From Kaistella sp. 97-N-M2 (GTDB lineage Bacteria; Bacteroidota; Bacteroidia; Flavobacteriales; Weeksellaceae), in contig NZ_CP090976.1 in assembly GCF_021513235.1 (NCBI RefSeq), forward strand, positions 682,001 to 746,000: a stretch of 64,000 bases of DNA, in the 5' to 3' direction. A program made the position numbers and the translations under genes. Below are positions 26,313 to 35,071 of the stretch, piece by piece. The notes below the pieces were generated by a model that saw only the letters and a list, made by a program, of their open reading frames with translations, was not told the DNA's origin and made no database searches. Numbering within the stretch: position 1 is the first letter of the stretch; each line of letters opens with the position of its first letter.

Positions 26313-26396
26313 TACGAGACTGGAGACTTATAGATTTGAGATCAGAGACTTTTTTGTCTCGTGTCTGTTATCTATTCATCTATTATCTAATAACAA
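26313..26396. repeat. Heptad-like palindromic spacer between rpsI and rpsB
   Basis: Left half: GAGACTGGAGACTTATAGA type purine steps. Right half: TCTCGTGTCTGTTATCTAT type pyrimidine steps about 7 nt apart. GAGAC-TTTTTT-GTCTC lies at the centre. No strong T-tract after it. The rest of the gap to 26490 is AT rich with no feature I can name. Confidence 0.6.
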
Positions 26397-26490
26397 AATG
26401 CCCCATTAGTTTAGCACCCAAACATTTCTCCCATCTAAAGAAATTGTTGATTGCATAAAGCGGCACGTAAACTAAAAACAAAAAAGAGAC

Positions 26491-27273
26491 ATGGCAAAAG
26501 CAAATGTTAAAGACCTTTTAGAGGCAGGCGTACACTTTGGTCACATGACCCGTAAGTGGAATCCAAATATGGCTCCATACATTTTTATGGAGAAAAACGG
26601 TATTCACATCGTAGACTTACATAAAACAGCAGTAAAATTGGACGAAGCGTGTTCCGCTTTGGAAAAAATTACCTCTGCAGGTAAAAAAGTTCTTTTCGTA
26701 GCAACTAAAAAGCAAGCGAAAGAAGTGGTAGCAAAATATGCTGCTGAACTTAATATGCCTTATATTACTGAAAGATGGCCCGGAGGAATGTTAACAAATT
26801 TTGTTACCATCCGAAAAGCGGTTAAGAAAATGAACCAGATTGATAAAATGAAGAAAGACGGAACTTTCGAAACTTTATCTAAAAAAGAAAGACTTCAGGT
26901 TGACCGTCAAAGAGCAAACCTGGAGAAAAATTTAGGTTCAATCTCCGACATGGTTCGTCTACCATCAGCACTTTTTGTGGTTGATATTATGAAAGAGCAC
27001 ATCGCCGTTACCGAAGCAAAAAAATTGGGAATTCCAATTTTCGCGATCGTTGATACGAATTCTGATCCAAGAAAAGTAGAATACGTTATCCCAGGAAACG
27101 ATGATGCATCCAAATCTATTGATATGTTGTTGAGCATTGTTTCATCTTCCATCAAAGACGGATTGTCTCAAAGAAAAGCAGACAAAGAAAAATCCAAAGA
27201 AGAAGGCGAAAAGGTTTCAGCAGATGCTGATGCTGATTTCGATTCTGAAGCTCCTGCAACTGCAGCAGAATAA
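26491..27273 (+). CDS. rpsB: Ribosomal protein uS2
   Basis: 260 residues: 'KDLLEAGVHFGHMTRKWNPNMAPYIFMEKNGIHIVDL', 'RWPGGMLTNFVTI', 'PSALFVVDIMKEHIAVTEAKKLGIPIFAIVDTNSDP', followed by an acidic, Ala-rich C-terminal tail (about 25 residues). tsf, which normally follows rpsB in this group, is absent; a terminator comes 18 nt after the stop. Confidence 0.98.
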   Translation: MAKANVKDLLEAGVHFGHMTRKWNPNMAPYIFMEKNGIHIVDLHKTAVKLDEACSALEKITSAGKKVLFVATKKQAKEVVAKYAAELNMPYITERWPGGMLTNFVTIRKAVKKMNQIDKMKKDGTFETLSKKERLQVDRQRANLEKNLGSISDMVRLPSALFVVDIMKEHIAVTEAKKLGIPIFAIVDTNSDPRKVEYVIPGNDDASKSIDMLLSIVSSSIKDGLSQRKADKEKSKEEGEKVSADADADFDSEAPATAAE

Positions 27274-27291
27274 GATTTTATCTTCAAATAC

Positions 27292-27325
27292 AAAAAGGTT
27301 CAGAATTTTTCTGAACCTTTTTTTT
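27292..27325 (+). terminator. Terminator after rpsB
   Basis: AAAAAGGTTCAGAA / TTCTGAACCTTTTT with a 3-nt T loop and a T-run. The remaining 150 bases up to 27485 hold no gene I can support. Confidence 0.92.
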
Positions 27326-27485
27326 ATCTCTTATTTAAAAAGCCGTGCCCCCGAAGAAAAGTTCCGTTTAAACTTCCCGATATTTATCTGCCGAAGCCTT
27401 ACAAACGGAAAAGCAGGCTTAAGCCCGCTTCCTTCTGATTAATTTCTTCTAACCTTTATATATAACCCTACGCTAGTTATTTAAC

Positions 27486-28130
27486 TCAATTTGATGCGCC
27501 GTTTCTACCCTGCGCGTAGGACTGAAGTTGTACCACCGGGTTGTTTAAAATCACCAGCATATTTTTTGCAATATTTTTGGTAGAACTGTACCGCGCATCG
27601 CAAACGTTGCTGCTGAGCTGATAATCTCCTTTTTTTATAACCACCGAATTTTCCCCATGTGCCGGAACCGCAAGGTTGTAATAATATTCACCCTGAATCC
27701 GGACAATCATATTACAGTCGGAATTATTTTGCAGCAGCAGAATTGCCTCTTTATTCGAAACATCATTATTGAAAAGCTGGTTTAGAAGTTTCACTGTTTT
27801 TTTCTGGTGATTGCCGGAATTTTCGTCCAACAGTTTTCGAAACTCTTCGGCTTCAGCGTTATGTTTTTGTTGCACAACACTCCTCGGGATTTCGGTTACC
27901 ACTGGCTTTAACGAAGCGAAAGACGTTTTGCCCGCTTTCATCCAGGTAGAATTTCGCAGGGAAATTAATTTTGGCTTCAGCACGGATCTTCGGGGATCAT
28001 CGGGATGTGCAACGCGAAGAAAATTTTCAATTTCCTTTATATTGGTGCTTTTTAAAATATCGGATTTCTTTTTTTGTGCAGAAAGATGTAGCGCACTGAA
28101 AACCGTAAGAATAAGAGCAGCTTTCTTCAT
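27486..28130 (-). CDS. Exported DUF6759-type protein (paralogue 2 of 3)
   Basis: 214 residues with a signal peptide (about 1-18, LHLSAQ). Residues about 30-60 carry 'IKEIENFLRVAHPDDPRRSVLKPKLI', nearly identical to the same block in the 28882 protein. A linker follows, then the C-terminal domain 'LLLQNNSDCNMIVRIQG', 'YNLAVPAHGEN', 'VIKKGDYQLSSNVCDARY'. The two Cys (DCN and NVC) are kept in all three paralogues and may form a disulfide. It starts 13 nt after trmB, so it is cotranscribed. Function unknown. Confidence 0.85.
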   Translation of the reverse strand: MKKAALILTVFSALHLSAQKKKSDILKSTNIKEIENFLRVAHPDDPRRSVLKPKLISLRNSTWMKAGKTSFASLKPVVTEIPRSVVQQKHNAEAEEFRKLLDENSGNHQKKTVKLLNQLFNNDVSNKEAILLLQNNSDCNMIVRIQGEYYYNLAVPAHGENSVVIKKGDYQLSSNVCDARYSSTKNIAKNMLVILNNPVVQLQSYAQGRNGASN

Positions 28131-28143
28131 TTACGCGGACTGA

Positions 28144-28821
28144 TTATTTAATTTTGAATTTTATATAGGTAATTGTTTTGCCTTTTGCAGAAAAAAGCCC
28201 TTCATAATAGGTTTTAATTTCTCTCAAAAGCGGCGTCTCCGGATCGAATTCCGGCGCACCGTAAATATCGTGGTTCGCAAAAAGTATTTCGTGGCCTAAA
28301 CCCTGAAGCAAACCCAACGTGTAGCCGTGCAGAAATTCCGAGTCCGTTTTCAAATGCATAATTCCATCTTTCTTCAAGATCTTTTGGTAGCGTTCCAAAA
28401 ACTCGGGACCCGTCATGCGGTGCTTTGTTCGTCGGTATTTGATTTGAGGATCAGGAAACGTAATCCAGATTTCGTCTATCTCATCTTCCGCAAAAAACTG
28501 ATCAACCAGTTCGATCTGCGTTCGGAGAAAAGCTACGTTGGTGAGGTTTTCTTCGATGGCTTCCTTCGCACCAAACCAAAACCGCGCTCCTTTAATATCG
28601 ATTCCGATAAAATTTTTATCAGGAAAAGCTTTTGCTAAACCAACGGAATACTCCCCTTTTCCGCAACCGAGTTCCAAAACCACCGGATTTTCATTTTTAA
28701 AAACCTCTTTTCGCCACCTCCCTTTCAGCTCATAATTATCGAGAGCCTCGGCTCTCGTTGGTTGAAATACATTCGGAAGTGTCTCGTTTTCGGCAAATCT
28801 TGCCAACTTATTTTTACCCAT
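28144..28821 (-). CDS. trmB: tRNA (guanosine(46)-N7)-methyltransferase
   Basis: SAM-dependent m7G46 formation in tRNA. 225 residues: SAM site 'VVLELGCGKGEYSVGLAKAFPDKNFIGIDIKGAR', 'EIWITFPDPQIKYRRTKHRMTGPEFLERYQKILKKDG' (the family's FPDPW-like block with R/K tRNA contacts) and 'LKTDSEFLHGYTL'. Placed between two DUF6759 genes. Confidence 0.95.
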   Translation of the reverse strand: MGKNKLARFAENETLPNVFQPTRAEALDNYELKGRWRKEVFKNENPVVLELGCGKGEYSVGLAKAFPDKNFIGIDIKGARFWFGAKEAIEENLTNVAFLRTQIELVDQFFAEDEIDEIWITFPDPQIKYRRTKHRMTGPEFLERYQKILKKDGIMHLKTDSEFLHGYTLGLLQGLGHEILFANHDIYGAPEFDPETPLLREIKTYYEGLFSAKGKTITYIKFKIK

Positions 28822-28836
28822 TGCTCATTCAAAAAC

Positions 28837-28860
28837 GTGCAAAAATATAATAAATTGCAC
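28837..28860 (-). promoter_or_regulatory. trmB -7 box inside a GTGCAA...TTGCAC inverted repeat
   Basis: TATTTTTG (minus strand, 28840-28847) lies within a 24-bp interval bounded by GTGCAA and TTGCAC. The dyad may be an operator or part of the end of the upstream gene's transcript. Confidence 0.4.
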
Positions 28861-28881
28861 AGTTCTTCCTATAATTCGTAA

Positions 28882-29670
28882 TTATTTTGCGGGCGAATCT
28901 CCCAACGAAACCATGATCGCTTTCTGTACGGTCTTTTGGGAAGCGTATTGCGCGCCGCAAACCAAACTGGAAAACAAATAGTCGCCCTTTGCAACAACGA
29001 TTGTATTTTGCGCGTGCGCAGGCACCGGTAAACGGTATTTGGTATTGCCTACGCCTTCAATCCGCATAATAAGATTGCAGTCCGATTTATTTTCGATCAA
29101 GACAATACTTTCCTTGCTGTTAGGATCGTTGTCGAAGAGCGAGTTTAAAATTTTAACCGTATTGTTTTTGTGCTCCATGGGACTTACAGAAAGCAGCATG
29201 GCAAATTCGTCCTTTTCCAGATCAACGTAGTCGCCGAAACTTGTCGGCGTATTAGCGCTGGCTCCGCTGCCATAAACGGTGGTAACATAAGTAATGGTGC
29301 TGCCTTCCTTTTTTTCAAGTTCCTCTTTAAATTTTGCGATTTGTTTTTGCCGAATGATTTCGTTCATTTCGTCAAAACTAATTCGGGTGGACGGTCTTTT
29401 ACGGAGAAGCGCGATTTTTTCCTGAAAATCTTTCACACGCTGATCGGCGGGATGTGCATTTTTGATGTATTCTTTAAGCATTTTAATAAGACGCGGTTTG
29501 AGCACCGATCGCTTTGGATCATCGGGATGGGCATCGCGTAAAAAAGCATCGATCTCGTAGATGTTTTTGCTGTAAAGAATGTTGCGGTAATCCTTGATCT
29601 TTTGTTGCGCAGAAACGGTGGAAAAAGAAAAGAAAAAGAGGAGCAATAAAATATTTTTAACTGAAAACAT
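28882..29670 (-). CDS. Exported DUF6759-type protein (paralogue 3 of 3)
   Basis: 262 residues from ATG 29670 (TTG at 29676 overlaps the -7 box). Signal peptide ends at VSAQ. Residues about 30-60: 'IYEIDAFLRDAHPDDPKRSVLKPRLI'; a second, weaker copy 'YIKNAHPADQRVKDFQEKI' follows, so the motif is repeated. A long polar linker leads to the C-terminal domain 'VLIENKSDCNLIMRIEG', 'YRLPVPAHAQN', 'VVAKGDYLFSSLVCGAQY'. Function unknown. Confidence 0.85.
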   Translation of the reverse strand: MFSVKNILLLLFFFSFSTVSAQQKIKDYRNILYSKNIYEIDAFLRDAHPDDPKRSVLKPRLIKMLKEYIKNAHPADQRVKDFQEKIALLRKRPSTRISFDEMNEIIRQKQIAKFKEELEKKEGSTITYVTTVYGSGASANTPTSFGDYVDLEKDEFAMLLSVSPMEHKNNTVKILNSLFDNDPNSKESIVLIENKSDCNLIMRIEGVGNTKYRLPVPAHAQNTIVVAKGDYLFSSLVCGAQYASQKTVQKAIMVSLGDSPAK

Positions 29671-29673
29671 GTA

Positions 29674-29681
29674 CAAAACTA
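29674..29681 (-). promoter_or_regulatory. -7 box abutting the 29670 start codon
   Basis: TAGTTTTG on the minus strand, then TAC, then ATG. A leaderless transcript is predicted. Confidence 0.45.
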
Positions 29682-29793
29682 TTTTATGACAATCATCACA
29701 TTATTAAGTCTAAAACTGATAACGCAATAAATACTAAAAACTTATGATCCAACACTTAAAAAGCCTGCGCAGGGCCTTATAAAAGTAAAAACC

Positions 29794-30585
29794 TTATTTA
29801 TTTATATCCATTAAATGCGAATTTTTCAATCTGCGTTGGTAGATCGGCAGATATTTTTCGATATAAATGGCTGCGGCTTCGTAATTATTGGCCTTGATAA
29901 AAGGATAGAGATTATCAGATGTGTACACGAACTGCAGGAAATTATCGATAAGATTGGCAGGAATTTTTAGATTTGCAAAATATTCTACGCCATAATAATT
30001 CTTGATTCCCGATATGGTCTTGTTCATTTTCTCATACTCGCTGGCGCGTTCTTTCTTTTTGCGCTCGCCGGAAATCATATCGTAAATACTTTCTAAACCA
30101 AAAGTTAATCCGCCCCCGGAAAATCCCGCAACGGGTAGCTGTGTGGGCAGTCCGTCTCCTTTCGGAACCGGCAGACCAATCATTTTCTGCAAGGCGAGTG
30201 CTTTTTCTCCTGTTTTTAGAGAACTTACGTCTTTTCTGAGATTGCCTGTAGGTTTAAATCTGCTGATGATGACCTCCTGAATATCGTAGTAGGCAATTTT
30301 CAGTTCGACAAAATTGCCGGGATTTTGAAGATTTTCTGCAGTTACTTTTACATCTTGCCGATCGGTCATAATTGAGGTAAAACGGATCACGTCGCCCACT
30401 TTTGCCGGGATTTTGAATTTGCCGAAATAATCGGTGTAAATTGTTTTTTGTGCCGTAAGGTTGGTCACGTAAACCTGATTAAGATAATATACCGAGTTGT
30501 CTCTGATGATAATATCGCCGGAAAAAAACTGCGCCTGAACATTACTTAATATGAATAATGTTGCAAGCAGAAAAAATCGCTTCAT
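29794..30585 (-). CDS. Exported protein with carboxypeptidase-regulatory-like N-terminal domain
   Basis: 263 residues, signal ending VQAQ. Residues about 20-100 resemble the CarboxypepD_reg-like beta sandwich ('GDIIIRDNSVYYLNQVYVTNLTAQKTIYTDYFGKFKIPAKVGDVIRFTSIM', 'YYDIQEVII'). The C-terminal part is charged and helical (GERKKKERASEYEKMNK). Similar proteins occur widely in Flavobacteriia with unknown function. A TATTTTTG box (minus, 30594-30601) lies 8 nt before the ATG. Confidence 0.8.
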   Translation of the reverse strand: MKRFFLLATLFILSNVQAQFFSGDIIIRDNSVYYLNQVYVTNLTAQKTIYTDYFGKFKIPAKVGDVIRFTSIMTDRQDVKVTAENLQNPGNFVELKIAYYDIQEVIISRFKPTGNLRKDVSSLKTGEKALALQKMIGLPVPKGDGLPTQLPVAGFSGGGLTFGLESIYDMISGERKKKERASEYEKMNKTISGIKNYYGVEYFANLKIPANLIDNFLQFVYTSDNLYPFIKANNYEAAAIYIEKYLPIYQRRLKNSHLMDINK

Positions 30586-30714
30586 ATAGACGGCAAAAAT
30601 AATTATATTTTCCCAGTATCATCTTGTTTATCGGTAATAGACGGGTTAAATTTTGGTTAAATACTACCAATTACTGTTAAATGAAGCACAAGGAATTCCA
30701 CCGGTAAAAACATC

Positions 30715-30746
30715 AAAAAAAAATCCCCGGAAATTCCGGGGATTCA
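30715..30746 (-). terminator. Terminator of the large metalloprotease gene
   Basis: AATCCCCGGAA / TTCCGGGGATT, perfect 11-bp stem, followed on the minus strand by a T-run. Confidence 0.92.
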
Positions 30747-30764
30747 ATTAATATTTAACGATGA

Positions 30765-33701
30765 TTATTTTTTAATAAACTTCACTTTGTTGACTTCACC
30801 GTTGTTGTCTACAGTAATCACATATACACCTTTCACTAATTTGGAAACCTGTACCTGATTATTGGACACTTTACCTTTAGAAACTAACTGGCCGGCAGCA
30901 TTGTAAATTGCATAATCGGCATTGTTAGAAACCTTGGTTACGTTTAAAACATCAACAGCAGGGTTTGGATAAACCTGAACTGATTGGCTTGCAGCGCTAT
31001 CGTTTACACCTAAAGTAGGGGAAATTGATACTGCATAGTCCTCAACCTCACCATAAGTATATGTACCACAAGGTGTGGTTTGAGCAGTGTTGAATCTCAA
31101 TGCAACTCTCATACCCACTGTTTTGTCACCGGAGTAAGCTGTTGCAGGTACTGCAAACGTTTGGGTAGCAGGATTTACAGTTGACGGTGTACTTGACATT
31201 ACCATTTCACTGGCCTCATAAGTTCCGCTGCGGTCGAAATCGATCCAAACTGTAACAGCTTCGCTATACTGAGTTCCGGTCCATGCTTTTGTTACTGAGA
31301 TCGTATTATTTGTAGTTCCTTTTGCTAATTTCATCAATCTTGCAGGATCTGCTGAATAATTCGTGTAATTTGAAGCACCGGAAGTACTTGTTCCTCCACT
31401 TGCACCTTCTGCACTGATGCTTACATTTGAAATGTATTCATCACCTGAATTTGTAGAAGATAGTGTACAGTAAGCAATCATACTTGTAGTAAAGTTTACC
31501 GTTGCGGAGAAAGTGCCTGTAGTACCTGTACAAACAGAAGCAACCTGTACATCATAAGGTGTACCTTCTTCTAAACCTGTAATAGTGTAAGAGTTCACTG
31601 CAACAGGAACACTTGTCCATGTAGCATCTGTAGTTTTTTTGTAACGTACCACATAGGTAGCACCTACGATAGGATCCCAGGAAACCGCTGCGGATTCAGT
31701 CGTTACTGTGGAAACCGTTAGACCTGCAGGAGCGCTGCCGTCACATGGCACAATCGCAGAAACTGTTACCGGCGCAATTGTATAAAATACGTTACCGATC
31801 GCAGAGATTCTTACTTTTAATACAGTATTGGTGGCAAAAGCTGAAAAATTAAAATCTTCAGTACCGTCATTTGGTGTAGAAGCAGCCAATACCACCCAGG
31901 TAGCACCGTTATCTGCTGTATAATCAATTTTTACATTTGGAGAATTAAATGGCGCAACGTCCGTACCAACTACATCCCACGTTAAAGGTGCTGTAGCATT
32001 GTTGTATACTTTTGTAGATGTAATTTTAAAGGGTCCGTTGGCACTAACAGTTACTTTTTGCAAAGCTTGTTGTGTTTGCTGTTGCGCAACATTCGCGTTA
32101 TTATCTCTTACAGTCACTCTGAAGTTTGATGCTCTTGCTACAGTAGACGCAGCTTCCCATTCGTTCACGTTTTTTACCGACCCGGCAAGAACTGTAGCGA
32201 ATTTAGGGAAATATCGCACTGGGCTTGTTGTGCTGTTCAAAGATCTGAAGCTTGCACCACTAGTTGTATTTCCAAGATTGGTTTTGGAGATGGTTACCGT
32301 GGCATCATCAACTTCTTCCCAGTTATAAGTGATTGGATCACCTTGTGGGTCTGTAGCCTGCGCAGTTAAAACAAACGCGGTTGATTTAGGAATGGTTATA
32401 TCAGCCATTGGGGTAATTACCGGTGGATCATTCGTCACAGGAGTTTCAATATCACAAGTCTTCGCAGTTAAATTATTTTGAACTTGAATAATGGAATTGA
32501 TGTGGAAATAAGCATCAGAGTGTTGCTGCACATCGGTAGCACCGGTAATACCCGCGTAACCCATAATGGTAGAACCAGAACCCGGCTCAACATTTTGGCC
32601 CGTTCCTTCTAAACTCATAGAGAAGGTATGATTACCACCAAGTTGGTGACCCATTTCGTGCGCTACAAAATCGATGTCGAAGTTGTCTCCCATTGGGATG
32701 CCATCTGCAGGTGAAGTAATACCGGAACCTTTTCCGTTTCCTGTTGGTACACCGGATCCATTTAATGGCGGGCTGATACATACACAACCGATACAACCTG
32801 CATTACCACCACCTCCGGAAGCACCAAACATATGACCAATGTCATAATTTGCTTCTCCAGCTACGGCCGTAATGGCTTTTTGAGCTGCTAAATTCCAGCT
32901 GGAAAGCGTAGTACTGTAAGGATCTGTAGCCGGATCCAAATAAATTAAGGCGGGGAAATCCTGAAGAATCAAGTGCAACCCGAAATCTTTTTCGAAGACA
33001 CCGTTACAACGGGTTACCGTGGCATTAATTGCAGCCATTGCTCCTGCCAGACCACCGTGATACTGCGTATATTCACCATTAGTGGTCATAACCAAACGCA
33101 TGGTTCTGTACTTTTTGTCGGAAGCTTTGCTGAAATCCGATGGATTATTCGCGAAACTTTTTCCAGACATGTACATTTGGTCGATTTGCTTCTTTGTAAG
33201 TGGCGCTTCGCTTGTAGAGCAAACAAAGGCTTTGTCTTCTTCAGATTTATTTGTTTTTGGATGAACGCCGTAAACGGATTTATCAGTGTTTTGAGGCTCG
33301 ATAAACTCATAAGCGCCCTTTCTGAAAGTCATGGACTGAAAATCATTCGGAGCAATACTGAATCTTACATAAGCCGCAGGATCATCGATGCCTACGCCGA
33401 TGTAAGAACCCAACTGGTAGCGGTCCGCCAAAGATTTTACTACTACAGGCGCGCTGTAAACTGCAAATCTTTCAATTTTCCCGTCAAGTGTAGGTAATTT
33501 AATTTCTACAGGAACTGCACCGTTCCCTGTTTCCTGGGCGTTTGCCAGTGTAGATCTTAACGCATTAAGATCTAATGAATAATAACTCGTAACGTTAAAC
33601 GTCGCACGGATCTTTTCTCCCTTCATGGATGTGGGGCTCCATTGTGCAATGGCTGCCGTACTCATCAATCCTAAAAGTAAAGAAGTAAAAATTTTCTTCA
33701 T
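30765..33701 (-). CDS. Secreted reprolysin-like metallopeptidase with FnIII, GEVED and T9SS domains
   Basis: 978 residues. Signal peptide to AIAQ; pro-region to about 195; zinc metallopeptidase about 200-410 with HEMGHQLGGNH (348-358) and Met-turn STIMGYAG (Met380). Ig-like regions lie at about 425-640, a fibronectin type III domain at about 655-740 ('PAGLTVSTVTTESAAVSWDPI'), a GEVED domain at about 745-890 (ending GEVEDYAVSI) and a type A T9SS sorting domain at the end ('VQVYPNPAVDVLNVTKV ... VKGVYVITVDNNGEVNKVKFIKK'). A surface or secreted protease; substrate unknown. It is the largest gene with its own strong promoter. Confidence 0.93.
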   Translation of the reverse strand: MKKIFTSLLLGLMSTAAIAQWSPTSMKGEKIRATFNVTSYYSLDLNALRSTLANAQETGNGAVPVEIKLPTLDGKIERFAVYSAPVVVKSLADRYQLGSYIGVGIDDPAAYVRFSIAPNDFQSMTFRKGAYEFIEPQNTDKSVYGVHPKTNKSEEDKAFVCSTSEAPLTKKQIDQMYMSGKSFANNPSDFSKASDKKYRTMRLVMTTNGEYTQYHGGLAGAMAAINATVTRCNGVFEKDFGLHLILQDFPALIYLDPATDPYSTTLSSWNLAAQKAITAVAGEANYDIGHMFGASGGGGNAGCIGCVCISPPLNGSGVPTGNGKGSGITSPADGIPMGDNFDIDFVAHEMGHQLGGNHTFSMSLEGTGQNVEPGSGSTIMGYAGITGATDVQQHSDAYFHINSIIQVQNNLTAKTCDIETPVTNDPPVITPMADITIPKSTAFVLTAQATDPQGDPITYNWEEVDDATVTISKTNLGNTTSGASFRSLNSTTSPVRYFPKFATVLAGSVKNVNEWEAASTVARASNFRVTVRDNNANVAQQQTQQALQKVTVSANGPFKITSTKVYNNATAPLTWDVVGTDVAPFNSPNVKIDYTADNGATWVVLAASTPNDGTEDFNFSAFATNTVLKVRISAIGNVFYTIAPVTVSAIVPCDGSAPAGLTVSTVTTESAAVSWDPIVGATYVVRYKKTTDATWTSVPVAVNSYTITGLEEGTPYDVQVASVCTGTTGTFSATVNFTTSMIAYCTLSSTNSGDEYISNVSISAEGASGGTSTSGASNYTNYSADPARLMKLAKGTTNNTISVTKAWTGTQYSEAVTVWIDFDRSGTYEASEMVMSSTPSTVNPATQTFAVPATAYSGDKTVGMRVALRFNTAQTTPCGTYTYGEVEDYAVSISPTLGVNDSAASQSVQVYPNPAVDVLNVTKVSNNADYAIYNAAGQLVSKGKVSNNQVQVSKLVKGVYVITVDNNGEVNKVKFIKK

Positions 33702-33727
33702 AAAATTAACTTTTTAAAAATGTTTCT

Positions 33728-33759
33728 CAAAAGTAGATTAATTTTATATCGAAATCAAA
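33728..33759 (-). promoter_or_regulatory. Strong promoter of the metalloprotease gene
   Basis: TTTG (33756-33759) and TACTTTTG (33728-33735) on the minus strand with 20 nt between them, the best -33/-7 pair seen in the window. It leaves a leader of about 20 nt. The rest of the 253-base gap to 33954 shows no gene. Confidence 0.7.
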
Positions 33760-33954
33760 ATAAAAATGTTAAAATTTTGTGCGGTTTTAACAAAAACAAG
33801 TCAAACAGATGAAGGTATCATTGCCGATTTATCGGAAATTTAACTACTATTTTGCTAAATTTTTAAATGATCTAAAAATTTTAAGAAATTACTCCCAAAT
33901 TAAAGTCAAGAAAAATATCAATAAACTATTTATCGCATAGCAAATTGAATTTCT

Positions 33955-34608
33955 TTAGAAGTGATAAGCGACATTCCAGGAAAACCCCATATTGAATTTT
34001 GCCGAACTTTTGCCGAAACCTGGGACAATCATTGGTTTAATTTCCTCCTGCGTGGTAGAAAAAACCAGATAGCGCGGCTGCATATTGACGTCAATATAAA
34101 ACGGCGAGTCGAAAAGCTGTACCCGACCGCCAACAGTCCCTTCAACCCAATAAGAACTTTGCGACGACGAGGGAAAGGCGACGGAAGTTTCGCTGCCTCC
34201 AAAACCGCGAACAGGCACGGCCTTATATTCCTGGGTGTAGAATGAACCGCCCAATTTTCCACCGGCGTAAAAACCATTCAGCACATTTTCTTTATCATTG
34301 GCCAGCATGTAGAAGGCGCCGAGCTTTAAAAAAGGTCCGTTCGCGGCCGCATCATAGCCATTTTTCTGATAGATATTTTTTTCGAAACCACCTTCCGCAA
34401 CAGCATGAATTTTTTTCGAAATCCGCGACGATACAAAGGCCTGAAAGAGTTTTCGATCTGAAAACACGCCAACTCCGGCGTTCAAAACATCAAAACCCAC
34501 CATAAAATTGGGTTCATACTTCCACTTTTTCGCAAGCGTATCCTGCTGCGCTAGAGCGAAAGAAAACATCAAACTAAAAAAGAAGGTAAAAATGAGTTTT
34601 GGATTCAT
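33955..34608 (-). CDS. DUF6048-type outer-membrane beta-barrel-like protein
   Basis: 217 residues from ATG 34608, with signal 'KLIFTFFFSLMFSFALAQ'. An in-frame ATG at 34638 would put ten basic residues before the signal. The body shows alternating aromatic/glycine strands ('NFMVGFDVLNAGVGVFSD', 'GFYAGGKLGGSFY', 'YWVEGTVGGRVQL') and ends in a terminal Phe (NVAYHF), typical of an outer-membrane barrel. Overlaps the end of the DUF6452 gene by 35 nt. Function unknown. Confidence 0.8.
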   Translation of the reverse strand: MNPKLIFTFFFSLMFSFALAQQDTLAKKWKYEPNFMVGFDVLNAGVGVFSDRKLFQAFVSSRISKKIHAVAEGGFEKNIYQKNGYDAAANGPFLKLGAFYMLANDKENVLNGFYAGGKLGGSFYTQEYKAVPVRGFGGSETSVAFPSSSQSSYWVEGTVGGRVQLFDSPFYIDVNMQPRYLVFSTTQEEIKPMIVPGFGKSSAKFNMGFSWNVAYHF

Positions 34609-35053
34609 CAACAATTTGGTTTTGGTTCTTTTCAACATCGAGCACGGGATTTGGCACTTCTAAAAGTGCACTTACGTTTTCATATATTTTCTTTATGCCG
34701 CATGCAGGAGAGACGTAGGAGGAGTTTGTCGTATAATTTATCTTAATTTCCGAAGTAATCGCTGCTTTTGAGGTCCCAACAAACATTTTTGTGAACGCAG
34801 CATCATCTACCCGTAACGGAATCAAAACCGAATCTGTTTTGGATTTGGTTGCCACCACAGACACGGGACCGCTCCCATAGTCCACATTAATATACAGCGA
34901 GTCCAAAGTTTTTAATTTTCCGGTGGCTTTCGTCTTGAATTTGATCTTCATTCTGGGCGTCGCCTCCCCGCCGATGCAAATATCGTCGTCGCTTCCGCAG
35001 GAAAAAAGAAAACATAAAAACAGCGGGATCAGAAATATTTTCAGAAACTTCAT
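34574..35053 (-). CDS. DUF6452-type lipoprotein
   Basis: 159 residues. Lipobox LFSC followed by GSDDDICIGGEATPRMKIKFKTKATGKLKTLDSL-type sequence, a small beta domain with a second Cys pair ('SPACGIKK'). The rlmD-DUF6452-DUF6048 gene order is, as I recall, conserved in Flavobacteriia; the two envelope proteins probably act together. Starts 18 nt after rlmD. Confidence 0.82.
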   Translation of the reverse strand: MKFLKIFLIPLFLCFLFSCGSDDDICIGGEATPRMKIKFKTKATGKLKTLDSLYINVDYGSGPVSVVATKSKTDSVLIPLRVDDAAFTKMFVGTSKAAITSEIKINYTTNSSYVSPACGIKKIYENVSALLEVPNPVLDVEKNQNQIVDESKTHFYLLF

Positions 35054-35071
35054 GAATCAAATTTAGGTAAA

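Noticed and set aside
26313..26490. tRNA or CRISPR-like repeats before rpsB
   Set aside because: Repeats are about 7 nt and degenerate, with no spacer-repeat regularity; no cloverleaf could be drawn.
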